NCBI RefSeq assembly: GCF_902706295.1
Contig: NZ_CACSJJ010000001.1
Coordinates: forward strand, 496,001-560,000
Direction: 5' to 3'
Source of the DNA: Arthrobacter sp. 18067
GTDB taxonomy: Bacteria; Actinomycetota; Actinomycetes; Actinomycetales; Micrococcaceae
Length of the DNA: 64,000 bases
A program made the translations under genes and the position numbers. A model generated the notes under the pieces. It was not told the origin of the DNA, ran no database searches, and saw nothing but the letters and a program-made list of their open reading frames with translations. Below are positions 43,639 to 52,294 of this stretch, piece after piece. Position 1 is the first letter of the stretch. Each line of letters begins with the position of its first letter.

Positions 43639-44436
43639 TCAGCCGGGCAGAACAGCCGACCACCCGCCGTCGACCATGAGGTTCGCGCCGGTCACATAGG
43701 AAGCGTCATCTGAGGCGAGGAACAGCGCACATGCGGCCACCTCCCCCGCTTCACCTACCCGCCCGAGGGGAATGTGGGCAGCTATACGCCGCATGGGATG
43801 GTCCTTGGCCAGAAGGTCCGCTTCGGTAGCCTGGGTGCGGATCATGCCAGGGCTGACGCAGTTCACGCGGATCCCTCGGGGAGCCCCTTCTGCAGCAAGT
43901 TGCTTGGTCATGGCCACGACGGAACCCTTGGTTGCCGTGTGTGCCAGCCGCCCGTTGGTGACCGAGCCGGTCACCCCTGCCGTCGAGCCGACAAGTACGA
44001 CGGCGGACTTGCCGGCTTTGCTGAGCATCGGCCAGAAGTGCCGCACGGGAAGGAAGACGACGTCCACCTCGTGCCGGAAATTCCACGTCCAGTCCTCATA
44101 GCTGATGTCCTCCAACGCTGCGAAGCGAGTGGCGGCAGCATTGGCATAGAGCACATCTACCCGGCCATGCTCATGGAGCACGAAATTGGCCCATTCGAGC
44201 ACGGAAGCCTCGTTAGTCAGGTCAACAGCGCGAGCCGCAGCCGCCTGGCCACCGTCGGCACGGATCGCTTCCACCGTTGACTCTGCCCCTTCCAGATCGA
44301 GATCGCACCCCACCACGATTGCTCCCTCACGGGCAAACAGCATGGCTGCCGCCCGGCCTTGCCCCGACGCGATGCCGGTGATCACCGTTATCTTTCCTGC
44401 GAGTCGGAGCGGCGGTGCGGTGGTGTTGAGTGTCAT
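43639..44436 (-). CDS. SDR-family oxidoreductase with His in place of the catalytic Tyr
   Basis: 265 aa. Cofactor motif TGIASGQG at 20-27, D45 for NAD preference, NAAA at 99-102 and S151. The active-site motif reads HTATK (H166-K170) instead of YxxxK. C-terminal SPGMIRT and a VTGANLMVDGGWSAVLPG ending are standard for classical SDRs that normally act as dehydrogenases. I recall an SDR subgroup with AH-ATK at this position, so this may be a family feature rather than damage. Lies convergent with the amidase and upstream of the LysR/MFS genes; a role in the same aromatic pathway is possible but unproven. Confidence 0.85.
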   Translation of the reverse strand: MTLNTTAPPLRLAGKITVITGIASGQGRAAAMLFAREGAIVVGCDLDLEGAESTVEAIRADGGQAAAARAVDLTNEASVLEWANFVLHEHGRVDVLYANAAATRFAALEDISYEDWTWNFRHEVDVVFLPVRHFWPMLSKAGKSAVVLVGSTAGVTGSVTNGRLAHTATKGSVVAMTKQLAAEGAPRGIRVNCVSPGMIRTQATEADLLAKDHPMRRIAAHIPLGRVGEAGEVAACALFLASDDASYVTGANLMVDGGWSAVLPG

Positions 44437-44518
44437 GCCTCCATCCTCCGGTCAGGGGAACTATTGAAGAATGGCCCGTTTCGGATACGACCTATCCATG
44501 ACGTGGATAGTCCTGGCG

Positions 44519-45475
44519 TCAGTTATTGGAAACTGCCATGACCGTGACGGGATGCGCCTTCACCGGAAAGAACTCATGAAGCTGCGAACAAGCGCGCTGC
44601 ACCACAGAACGGAGCCATACGTTTGCAGGGTCCTCCGTCTGCGACGGATGCCAGTACATCGCCTCCACCAAGGCGGCTTCCAAATCCTCGGCGAACTCAA
44701 GAACCTCAATAGATGCCCCGCGCTGCGCCCTCGCGGCCAGCATGCGCGGAACCAAGGCCACCAAGTCCGTGCCCTCAACCAATAACGGCAGCGACAAGAA
44801 GCCAGCCACCACCGCCGCCACCCGGCGTCGGACGCCCCGGGATTCGAACAGCTTGTCAGCCGGAGTGCTGATGCCCTCGCCGAAGTAGCCGACAGCATGC
44901 GGCACCCCGACAAGATCTTCGACGGTCAAGGTGGGAAGCTGAAGGAGCGGATTCCCGGCGTCGGCCACAGCCACGAAACTGTCCCGGAAAAGCTGCTTAG
45001 CGTCACCCTGCATCTTGTAGCCCGTTGGTCCCACCAGCAGGTCCATCCTGGAGTACTCCGCCATGGTGCCCTGCAGTCCGGACGTGGGGACGAAATCCAC
45101 CACCACGTGCGGTGCCTCCTGTTGCAGGATCCCCCGCAGCGGCCCCACGATGAGTGCGGCCGCATAGTCGGACGCAGCAATGACAAACTCCCTTTCGCTC
45201 GTAGCGGCATCAAAGCCCGATCGAACACGTGTGGCCCGCTGGACGTGAAGCATGGCTTCATCAACCAGCGGGACCAATGATTGTGCGAAGGGAGTGAGAT
45301 CGTAGGTTCGGCCGTTGCGAACCAGCAGTTCGTCGTCGAAATGCCTTCTGAGCCTGGCCATCGCCGCACTGGTGGCCGGCTGGCTGAGCTGGAGCCGTTC
45401 CGCTGCCCGGGAAACATTCCGCAGCTCCAACAGGACCTGCAGTTGGGGCAACAGGTTCAAGTCCAGGTTCTTCAT
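44519..45475 (-). CDS. LysR-family transcriptional regulator
   Basis: 318 aa from the ATG at 45475, where the LysR HTH begins: MKNLDLNLLPQLQVLLELRN, then VSRAAERLQLSQPATSAAMA and RLRRHFDDELLVRNGRTYDL. The frame remains open far upstream into the MFS gene, which is a shadow. The effector domain follows (EFVIAASDYAAALIVGPLRG, DLLVGPTGYKMQGD). The NLLPQL and R-Y-LTPFA patterns are those of the NodD/NahR-like subgroup that senses aromatic compounds. Encoded 29 bp after the MFS gene and close to the divergent meta-cleavage operon, whose promoter carries repeated GATAGTTGC elements. Likely activator of both. Confidence 0.88.
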   Translation of the reverse strand: MKNLDLNLLPQLQVLLELRNVSRAAERLQLSQPATSAAMARLRRHFDDELLVRNGRTYDLTPFAQSLVPLVDEAMLHVQRATRVRSGFDAATSEREFVIAASDYAAALIVGPLRGILQQEAPHVVVDFVPTSGLQGTMAEYSRMDLLVGPTGYKMQGDAKQLFRDSFVAVADAGNPLLQLPTLTVEDLVGVPHAVGYFGEGISTPADKLFESRGVRRRVAAVVAGFLSLPLLVEGTDLVALVPRMLAARAQRGASIEVLEFAEDLEAALVEAMYWHPSQTEDPANVWLRSVVQRACSQLHEFFPVKAHPVTVMAVSNN

Positions 45476-45504
45476 TTCCCTAGGGTATCCAGCCGCCGGC
45501 AACT

Positions 45505-46713
45505 TTACTGGCTGATGGTGACCAACCGAGGCCCCCGGACCAGGATCGCCACCAAGGCAAGCGCGCAAGCCATGCCCAACGCCCCAAGTGCAAGGCTGAG
45601 GTTCCCCAGGCCAGCAGCAACTGCGCCAAGAACAATCGGGGTGAGGAACTGCCCGATGAACAGCGTCCCGGTCCAGATGCCGGTACCGCGTCCCCGCTGG
45701 GCGAAGTCCAGGCCGTTGACCGCCCACGTCAGGAGTGTCGGCAGCAGCACTCCGGTACCGGCACTGGCGATAACGGCGCCCGCGATCGCCAGCGGGACAT
45801 TCCCGGCCAACGAGACAAGGCAAAGCCCGACGGCGGCCAGTCCGAAAGCGCCGATCAGCAGTTTCCTGGTGCCCAGCTTGGCAAGGTACCGGAAGGAGAT
45901 GGCGCCTGCTGCAGTGGCCAATGAGGCGATCGCAGCGGCACCGCCAATGAGCCCAGTATCCGTGACGCCCAAACCCGTGATGACATACGGCAAGTGGACG
46001 ATCAGCGCGTAGAACACGATCCCGCCGAACAGCGTCACAGCGGCCGGGGCGCCAATCTGTCGCCACGGCACCGGCTGTTTCGTGGTGGTTGTGGGCGCGA
46101 CTTTTGCAGGCTCCCACAGCTTAAGGACCATGGGGATCACCAGCACGGCGCTCACCGCGTAGAGCCAAAACGGAGTCCGCCAACTGATGCTGCCCAGGGC
46201 GCCGCCCAAGGCAAAGAACGCGGTGGCCGCCAGCGCGCTGACCATGGTCTGGAGACCGAGGTACTTGTTCCGCTGCTGTCCCGAATAGTAGTCGGTGATC
46301 AAGGTGGTGCAGCAGGTCATGATGGCCGCCTCGGCAATCCCTACGCCGACTCTCGAGAAAGCGATGGCGCCAAGGGAATCCAACCACAACGGTGCCGTCC
46401 CAAAAAGGGCGTACGCCAGCATCGCATAGATGAGCAGCTGCTTGCGCCCCATCCGGTCCGCGACGTAGCCCGCAAGGGGCGAGAACAGTGCTACGAACAA
46501 CGCCGGCAGGGTGAGGACCAAGGGAACCAAGATGGCGACACCAGCGGTATCGGCAAAGACCTGGTTCAGAGTAGGGAGGACAGGTGCCAGTAGAACCGCG
46601 CCGAGTACGGGCATGCAGCTGCCAGCGACCAGCAGTGCGGCCTGGGTCTTTCCGGCCGTCCGGCCGTCAGCTGGTGGACGGGTCTCGATCGCAGTTGGAT
46701 CCATGGTGCTCAT
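45505..46713 (-). CDS. MFS transporter, probable aromatic substrate uptake
   Basis: 402 aa from the ATG at 46713 with GAAGGAACACC upstream (the open frame extends to 46782). About twelve membrane helices; MFS signature GYVADRMGRKQLLI in the first half and FRYLAKLGTRKLLI in the second. Shares the divergent regulatory region with the meta-cleavage operon at 47019 and is followed by its LysR gene, so uptake of the pathway substrate is the simplest role (inference). Efflux cannot be excluded. Confidence 0.88.
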   Translation of the reverse strand: MSTMDPTAIETRPPADGRTAGKTQAALLVAGSCMPVLGAVLLAPVLPTLNQVFADTAGVAILVPLVLTLPALFVALFSPLAGYVADRMGRKQLLIYAMLAYALFGTAPLWLDSLGAIAFSRVGVGIAEAAIMTCCTTLITDYYSGQQRNKYLGLQTMVSALAATAFFALGGALGSISWRTPFWLYAVSAVLVIPMVLKLWEPAKVAPTTTTKQPVPWRQIGAPAAVTLFGGIVFYALIVHLPYVITGLGVTDTGLIGGAAAIASLATAAGAISFRYLAKLGTRKLLIGAFGLAAVGLCLVSLAGNVPLAIAGAVIASAGTGVLLPTLLTWAVNGLDFAQRGRGTGIWTGTLFIGQFLTPIVLGAVAAGLGNLSLALGALGMACALALVAILVRGPRLVTISQ

Positions 46714-46822
46714 TGGTGTTCCTTCGCCTTTGAAGATAATCCCCCGGAAAATGGCAGAGGTGCCGGGAGGGACTGCACTCACTGTGGCAAGGGGCCGGCA
46801 GGCGGAGAATAGCGGTTTCCGT

Positions 46823-46930
46823 ATAGCTGCTATTTGTTCGGTTGATGGGTGGTTTCACTGGGTCGGGCTGAGAGTGCCACGGAAGGCACCATTAGTATTC
46901 GTGCGGCGGATAGTTGCTATCAGATAGTTG
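46823..46930. promoter_or_regulatory. LysR-type sites in the MFS / meta-cleavage operon divergent promoter
   Basis: ATAGC-T-GCTAT at 46823-46833 is a perfect palindrome. GATAG-TTG-CTATC at 46908-46920 is a second one. GATAGTTGC occurs as a direct repeat at 46908-46916 and 46922-46930. The ATAG...CTAT pattern is compatible with the LysR T-N11-A class of dyads. Located between the MFS start (46713) and the dioxygenase start (47019), these are likely sites for the adjacent LysR protein. Confidence 0.55.
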
Positions 46931-47018
46931 CCCTTCTCCGAATACGTGATATGGCTCATGGTTGTTACAGGACCTGCAGATCACTGTCCGAGTCATCAGT
47001 ACTTAGAAGGAATTCATC

Positions 47019-48038
47019 GTGGAAACTCCCCTTTCTCATCTTGCCCACCTCGAAATCACCACTCCGGACGTCGAAGCCTCGGCACGGTTCTACGAGGAAA
47101 AGTTCGGCATGCGCATCATCGACCGCGAGGATGGCAACGTCTACTTGCGGTGCTGGGGCGATTACTACCGCTACAGCCTCGTCATCACCGAAGGTTCCGA
47201 AGCATCGCTCGGACGGATGGCGTGGCGCACCAACTCCCAGTCCGCCCTGGAAGCAGCTGCAGCCCGGGTCGAAGCAACCGGCGTGCAGGGTACCTGGACC
47301 GCCGGTGGCCACGGCTTCGGCAAGGCCTACGAGTTCACGGGCCCCTACGGACACCACATGCGCCTGTTCTATGACGTGGAGAAGTTCGTCGCCGAGCCCG
47401 GCTTCGAATCCACCTATCCGGACCGTCCTGAGCGTCGCAGCAGCCACGCCGCCGCTCCGCGTTTCCTGGACCACGTAACTGTGGCTTCCTCCGACGTCCG
47501 GGGATTCGCCAAGTGGTACAACGAAGCACTCGGCTTCCGCGTCATGGCGTTCGTGGACCTGGACGAGGCACCCATCACGGTCTTCTCCGTGCTCACCACC
47601 AACGAGAAGTCCCACGACCTCGGCGTCGTCCTGGACACCTCCCAGCGGGCCGGCCGAGTCAACCACATCGCTTTCTGGGTGGACGCCACCGAGGACCTGC
47701 TCCGCACTGCTGACGTGATGATGGAAAACGGCACCCCTATGGAATACGGCCCCTCCATCCACGGAGTGGGTGAACAGAACTTCCTCTACTTCCGCGACCC
47801 CTCCGGCCTGCGCGTGGAACTGAACTCCGGCGGCTACCGCAACTACGTTCCGGACTGGGACGCCAACACCTGGAAGCCGTCCGAAGGTTCCAACAACTTC
47901 TACAAGAACGGCGCCATGCCGCACTCCATGACCGAATCCTTCCCGCCGGCCGAAGGTTTCACAGCCACTGAAGAAGGTGCTTCCGCTGAAATGAAGGAAG
48001 CACTCCTGAACCCCTACGCAAAGCAGGGCCGCGGCTAA
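47019..48038 (+). CDS. Extradiol ring-cleavage dioxygenase (VOC superfamily, catechol 2,3-dioxygenase type)
   Basis: 339 aa, GTG start after AGAAGGAATTCATC. Two VOC modules: residues 5-125 and 148-275. The C-terminal module holds the iron ligands H152 (LDHVTV), H216 (RVNHIAFW) and E267 (GLRVELNS), close to the XylE positions 153/214/265, and Y273 nearby. A polar tail of about 65 residues follows. It cleaves a catecholic ring adjacent to the two hydroxyls. It is the first gene of a tightly packed six-gene operon. The substrate is unknown; the sequence is not close to homoprotocatechuate dioxygenase as I recall it. Confidence 0.88.
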   Translation: METPLSHLAHLEITTPDVEASARFYEEKFGMRIIDREDGNVYLRCWGDYYRYSLVITEGSEASLGRMAWRTNSQSALEAAAARVEATGVQGTWTAGGHGFGKAYEFTGPYGHHMRLFYDVEKFVAEPGFESTYPDRPERRSSHAAAPRFLDHVTVASSDVRGFAKWYNEALGFRVMAFVDLDEAPITVFSVLTTNEKSHDLGVVLDTSQRAGRVNHIAFWVDATEDLLRTADVMMENGTPMEYGPSIHGVGEQNFLYFRDPSGLRVELNSGGYRNYVPDWDANTWKPSEGSNNFYKNGAMPHSMTESFPPAEGFTATEEGASAEMKEALLNPYAKQGRG

Positions 48039-48979
48039 TGACGCAGCCAGACTATGCACTGATCCGCTTCCAGGAGCAGGGCGCAGACAAAGCACAGACC
48101 GGCTTGCTGGTCGGTGACCGCGTGCTGCCCCTGGACAGCGACATCAACTCGCTGATCCAGCACTGGGAGACCACCGAAAGCGAGCTCGACCAACTGGCCG
48201 CAACGGTTGGCGCAGAAGGAGGCCTGGCGCTGTCCGGCGTCGAGGTCCTTGCCCCGGTTGAACCCGCGCAGGTCCTGCAGACCGGAGCCAACTACCGCAA
48301 GCACGTCATAGACCTGGCTGTGGCGCACCGTGAAGCGGGCCAGGACGCCGAGGAGGTACGCGCCAAGACTGCCGCGATGATGGACAAGCGGGCAGGCCAG
48401 GGAACGCCGTACTTCTTCATCGGCCTCCCCACGGCGATCGCGGCCGCCACGGACGACCTCACCCTGCCGGGGTACAGCAAGTCCCACGACTGGGAACTGG
48501 AACTCGCGGCAGTGATCGGTAAGGAAGCCTTCCGCGTCACACCCGAGCAGGCGCTGGAGCATGTCTTTGGGTACACCATGGTCAACGACATCACCACGCG
48601 CGAATATGTGTTCCGTAAGGACATGCCCGCCATCGGATCGGACTGGTACCGCGCCAAGAATGCACCGGGTTTCCTGCCCACCGGTCCCCTGCTGGTCCCG
48701 GCCAAGTTCTTCGGTGACCCGCAGGATGTCCAGGTCACGCTGAAGCTCAACGGCAAAGCCATGCAGGACGAATCGACTCAGGACATGATCTTCGGTGTCG
48801 CCAAGCTGGTCAGCGAAGCCTCCCAGATCATGCCCCTGAAGCCCGGTGACTTGGTCCTGACCGGCAGCCCCGCGGGCAACGGCCAGCACTGGGGACGGCT
48901 CCTGCAGGACGGCGACATCATGGAAGGCACCATCACCGGGCTCGGCACCCAACTCATCCACTGCATGGACGAACAGTGA
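48038..48979 (+). CDS. Fumarylacetoacetate hydrolase (FAH) family protein, copy 1
   Basis: 313 aa; its ATG overlaps the dioxygenase TAA by one base. FAH fold landmarks: QTGANYRKHVIDLAV, metal ligands in SHDWELELAAVIGKEAF, GYTMVNDITTRE, GPLLVPAKFFGDPQ and LKPGDLVLTGSPAGNG. The family covers hydrolases, decarboxylases and hydratases acting on ring-fission products. It differs from the second FAH gene of the operon, so the two probably catalyse successive steps. Confidence 0.88.
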   Translation: MTQPDYALIRFQEQGADKAQTGLLVGDRVLPLDSDINSLIQHWETTESELDQLAATVGAEGGLALSGVEVLAPVEPAQVLQTGANYRKHVIDLAVAHREAGQDAEEVRAKTAAMMDKRAGQGTPYFFIGLPTAIAAATDDLTLPGYSKSHDWELELAAVIGKEAFRVTPEQALEHVFGYTMVNDITTREYVFRKDMPAIGSDWYRAKNAPGFLPTGPLLVPAKFFGDPQDVQVTLKLNGKAMQDESTQDMIFGVAKLVSEASQIMPLKPGDLVLTGSPAGNGQHWGRLLQDGDIMEGTITGLGTQLIHCMDEQ

Positions 48980-49983
48980 CCACTGATGCCGTAAACGTTT
49001 CCCTGATCCAGCGATCCGATCCGCTGGCGAGCATCACTGCGGCCGCGGAGCAGTACAACAACTGGGGCCGCTGGGGCGCGGACGACGTCCTTGGAACGCT
49101 GAACTTTATCGACGCGGCAAAACGGGTCGAGGCTGCTGCGCTGGTGACCACCGGGGAGGCGTTCTCCTTATCGCAACCGTTCGACACCAACGGACCCCAG
49201 AAGGGATGGCGCCGCCGCACCAACCCCGTCCACACCATGACTGATACCGGAGTGGACGCGGAGCGCGGGAACCAGGGCTTCCCCCACGGGTTCGGCGGAG
49301 CTGATGACGTGATCGCCATGCCGCTGCAATGCTCCACGCAATGGGACGGGTTGGGCCACATCTTTGATCGGGGCAAAGCATGGAACGGCCGTGCCGCCGG
49401 CGATGTGGTCACCTCCGAGGGGGATCTGCTCACCGGGATCGAAACCGCCGCGGCCAAAATCGTCACCCGTGGCGTGCTGCTCGACGTCGGCCGTGCACTC
49501 GGTCCGGAGTTGGGTCGTAGCGACGGGGAACTCCCTGATGGCTTCGCGATCACCCCGGAACACGTGGAACGCACTATTGAGCTCCAGGGGACCAGCTCCA
49601 CAGTCCGCCGCGGGGACATCGTGGTGATCCGGACCGGGCAGTACACCCGGGTCCGCCGGGAAGGCTGGGGCGACTATGCAGGCGGGTCGGCGCCGGGATT
49701 GTCTTTCAGCACCGCGGCCTGGCTGCATGCCTCTGAGATCGCCGGAATCGCTACGGATACCTGGGGCTTCGAGGTCCGCCCCAATGAGTTCGAGGGCGCT
49801 TTCCAACCGCTCCACCAGATCGCCATCCCCAACCTGGGGTTGTTCCTGGGCGAAATGTGGGATCCGGATGCCTTGGCTGAAGCATGTGCTGCCGACGGCA
49901 AGTACGACTTCATGCTCACGGCAGCCCCACTCCCCATCACCGGGGCTGTCGGTTCACCGGTCAATCCGATCGCCGTCCGCTAG
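48976..49983 (+). CDS. Cyclase-family (PF04199) metal-dependent hydrolase
   Basis: 335 aa, GTG start overlapping the previous stop by 4 bp. N-terminal NNWGRWGADDVLGTLNFID and the metal-site stretch QCSTQWDGLGHIFDRG are typical of the PF04199 subgroup in aromatic-degradation clusters. GVLLDVGRAL and GDIVVIRTGQYTRV follow. Relatives include kynurenine formamidase and isatin hydrolase, which open amide or lactam bonds; others in catabolic operons act on ring-fission lactones or esters. In this operon I infer hydrolysis of an intermediate, bond type unknown. Confidence 0.85.
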   Translation: MTTDAVNVSLIQRSDPLASITAAAEQYNNWGRWGADDVLGTLNFIDAAKRVEAAALVTTGEAFSLSQPFDTNGPQKGWRRRTNPVHTMTDTGVDAERGNQGFPHGFGGADDVIAMPLQCSTQWDGLGHIFDRGKAWNGRAAGDVVTSEGDLLTGIETAAAKIVTRGVLLDVGRALGPELGRSDGELPDGFAITPEHVERTIELQGTSSTVRRGDIVVIRTGQYTRVRREGWGDYAGGSAPGLSFSTAAWLHASEIAGIATDTWGFEVRPNEFEGAFQPLHQIAIPNLGLFLGEMWDPDALAEACAADGKYDFMLTAAPLPITGAVGSPVNPIAVR

Positions 49984-50078
49984 CAGGTCCAGTTGTCAGG
50001 TTGAGGACCAACGAAGGTCCCGGAGCTATAGACAGCAGCACAATAGGCAGTAACGCCGTCACCACAAAGGAGTCAAAG

Positions 50079-51203
50079 ATGGCAGCAGTACAAAAGGTTG
50101 GAATCGTCGGAGCGGGAGCTGCGGGACTGACCGCCGCCATCCTCCTCACCGACGGGGGCGTCGATGTCGAGATTCTGGAGAAGGCCGCCGAGCCGCAGAC
50201 GCTGGGTTCGGGCATCACCCTGCAGGGCAATGCCCTGAGGATCCTGCGCGAACTCGGCGTATGGGAGCAGGTGGAAGCGAAAGGCTACCCGTTCAGTACT
50301 CTGGGCCTGCGCGCACCGGACCCTGCCGGCACCACCATTGCCGTGCTTGAGGACATCCGGACCGGAGGCGACGACCTTCCTGCCACCTTGGGCATGTACC
50401 GTCCCGACCTGACCGCGATCCTGCGCGAACGCGCCCTGCAGGCAGGCGCCCGCATCACGTTCGGCAAGACGGTCACGGGCATAGAGGACGACGGCGACAG
50501 CGTCACCGTGCGTACCTCCGACGGCGGCAGCGCCCGCTATGACCTCCTCATCGGTGCCGATGGGCTACATTCCGCAGTGCGCAAGGCCATCGGCATCGAC
50601 GTCGAACCCCAGCCAACCGGCATGGGCATCTGGCGGGCCTTCGTGGAACGCCCCGAGGACGTTGTTCGGACCGATCTCACCTACGGCGGCCCCTGTTTCA
50701 TTGCCGGGTATTGCCCCACCGGCCCCGACTCCATCTACGCCTACCTTGTAGAGCGGGCCCAGGAGCGCAAGCACGAGGACGGTCCGCGCATCATGACCGA
50801 ACTCGCGGCAGCCTACGGCGGGCCGTGGAACGAGATCCGGGCCAGTCTGAACCATGGCGCGCGCATCAACTACACCTGGTTCACCACGCACCTGGTGGAT
50901 GGGCCGTGGAATCGCGGGCGCACTGTGATCATCGGCGACGCCGCGCACAGTTGCCCGCCCACGGTCGCCCAGGGCGCCGCCATGGCCTTCGAGGACGCTG
51001 CGGTGCTCGCCGAGCTTCTCATTTCAGCCGACCACCTCACGGAAACCCTCTGGAAGGAGTTCACCGACCGCCGGTTGGAGAGGGCTACGGCGGTCGTCAA
51101 AGCCTCAGTCCAGCTTGGCCAATGGATGCTGGATGGCGTTCGCGACGCCAACGTTCCCGGTCTGATGAACTCGCTTTCCACGATGTTGAAGGAACCCGCA
51201 TGA
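50079..51203 (+). CDS. FAD-dependent aromatic monooxygenase (salicylate / 3-hydroxybenzoate hydroxylase group)
   Basis: 374 aa from the ATG at 50079, with AAAGGAG 6 nt upstream; the frame is open to 49884 but that stretch overlaps the cyclase gene. FAD motifs: GIVGAGAAGLTAAILL near the N-terminus, LLIGADGLHSAVRKAIG, and VIIGDAAHSCPPTVAQGAAM. Class A flavoprotein hydroxylases of this type add a hydroxyl to a phenol or benzoate ring using NAD(P)H and O2. It likely prepares the catecholic substrate for the dioxygenase. Its stop overlaps the amidohydrolase start by 4 bp. Confidence 0.9.
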   Translation: MAAVQKVGIVGAGAAGLTAAILLTDGGVDVEILEKAAEPQTLGSGITLQGNALRILRELGVWEQVEAKGYPFSTLGLRAPDPAGTTIAVLEDIRTGGDDLPATLGMYRPDLTAILRERALQAGARITFGKTVTGIEDDGDSVTVRTSDGGSARYDLLIGADGLHSAVRKAIGIDVEPQPTGMGIWRAFVERPEDVVRTDLTYGGPCFIAGYCPTGPDSIYAYLVERAQERKHEDGPRIMTELAAAYGGPWNEIRASLNHGARINYTWFTTHLVDGPWNRGRTVIIGDAAHSCPPTVAQGAAMAFEDAAVLAELLISADHLTETLWKEFTDRRLERATAVVKASVQLGQWMLDGVRDANVPGLMNSLSTMLKEPA

Positions 51204-52279
51204 GCACTCGCCCCTCCGAAGCACCGGCACCTACAGTCGACGTGCATGCCCACATCCTGATTCCGGCCCTCCAGCAACGGGTGGCGGACGCCGACCCGGA
51301 CGGTTTCGCTGCACTCCAAGCCTTGGAAATGCGGCGGAACGGCCCGGAGTCGCTCGCTGCATCGGGGCGCATGATCAAGGAACGGTGGCCTCAGCTCACG
51401 GATTTGGATCGTCGTCTGGCTGACATGGACGCCCAAGGAGTGGATGTCCAGCTCGTCTCGCCCTCGCCGTCGCACTTCTATTACTTTGCCGGCGAAAAGC
51501 TATCCCTTGAGCTCGCCAAGCAGGCCAATGAGGCAGTACGTGACTTCGTGGACAGCGCACCGGACCGGTTGAACGGTCTCGGGCTGGTGCCCTTGCAGCA
51601 TCCCCACCTCATGGTCGAAGCACTCGAACACGCTGTCCTTGAACGTGGGCTCCTTGGCGTGGAAATTGGGTCCTTCGCAGCCACGCCGGCTGACCCCGAA
51701 CGCAGCACCGTGGAGCTTTCCGATCCGCGGCTTGTGCCGTTCTGGAGCCGGGCAGAGGAACTGGGCGCCATCGTGTTCCTTCACCCCTTCGGCTGTTCCC
51801 TGGACGAACGCCTGGACCGTTACTACCTGGCCAATACTGTCTCCCAGCCCGCCGAGAATGCTGCGGCTTTGTCCCACCTGATTTTCAGCGGAGTCCTGGA
51901 CCGGCACCCGAACCTCAAGATTGTGGCCGCCCATGGCGGAGGCTATCTTCCAACGACCATCGGCCGTTCCGACCACGCGTGGAGGGTCCGCCCCGAGGCA
52001 CACAGGTGCGCCGAACCGCCGTCGTCCTATCTCCGGCGGATCTTCTTCGACTCCCTGGTCCACAACCCCCGTGAACTGCGCGCGCTCGTGGAGGCGGCCG
52101 GCCCGGGGCAGGTGCTGCTCGGCTCGGATTACCCCTTCGACATGGGGTCCGACAACCCTGTTGAGGAAGTGCATACCGCTGAGCTCCCGGTCGCGGACAC
52201 GGCCAAGGTGCTCAACGGCAACGCCGCCATCCTGGGCATCACAGCCGCCGCAGCGGCGTCCGATCTGCCCACCGCCTAA
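51200..52279 (+). CDS. Amidohydrolase-2 family protein (ACMSD / decarboxylase type)
   Basis: 359 aa from the ATG at 51200 (ATGA overlap with the monooxygenase). Metal-binding VDVHAHIL (H16, H18), LGVEIGSFA, VFLHPFG, AAHGGGYLP and LLGSDYPFD (aspartate ligand) match the amidohydrolase-2 fold used by aminocarboxymuconate-semialdehyde decarboxylase, resorcylate decarboxylase and 4-oxalomesaconate hydratase-type enzymes. In a meta-cleavage operon, decarboxylation of a carboxylated ring-fission product is the best guess. The precise reaction is not deducible. Confidence 0.88.
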   Translation: MSTRPSEAPAPTVDVHAHILIPALQQRVADADPDGFAALQALEMRRNGPESLAASGRMIKERWPQLTDLDRRLADMDAQGVDVQLVSPSPSHFYYFAGEKLSLELAKQANEAVRDFVDSAPDRLNGLGLVPLQHPHLMVEALEHAVLERGLLGVEIGSFAATPADPERSTVELSDPRLVPFWSRAEELGAIVFLHPFGCSLDERLDRYYLANTVSQPAENAAALSHLIFSGVLDRHPNLKIVAAHGGGYLPTTIGRSDHAWRVRPEAHRCAEPPSSYLRRIFFDSLVHNPRELRALVEAAGPGQVLLGSDYPFDMGSDNPVEEVHTAELPVADTAKVLNGNAAILGITAAAAASDLPTA

Positions 52280-52294
52280 GGAAGCAAGGATTCA

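Noticed and set aside
45476-46117. N-terminal extension of the LysR frame into the MFS gene
   Set aside because: The LysR helix-turn-helix begins at the ATG at 45475; upstream residues are low-complexity and antisense-frame-like relative to the MFS gene.
51097-52174. Several long minus-strand frames opposite the amidohydrolase gene
   Set aside because: Typical antisense shadows of a high-GC gene; no motifs or start signals.
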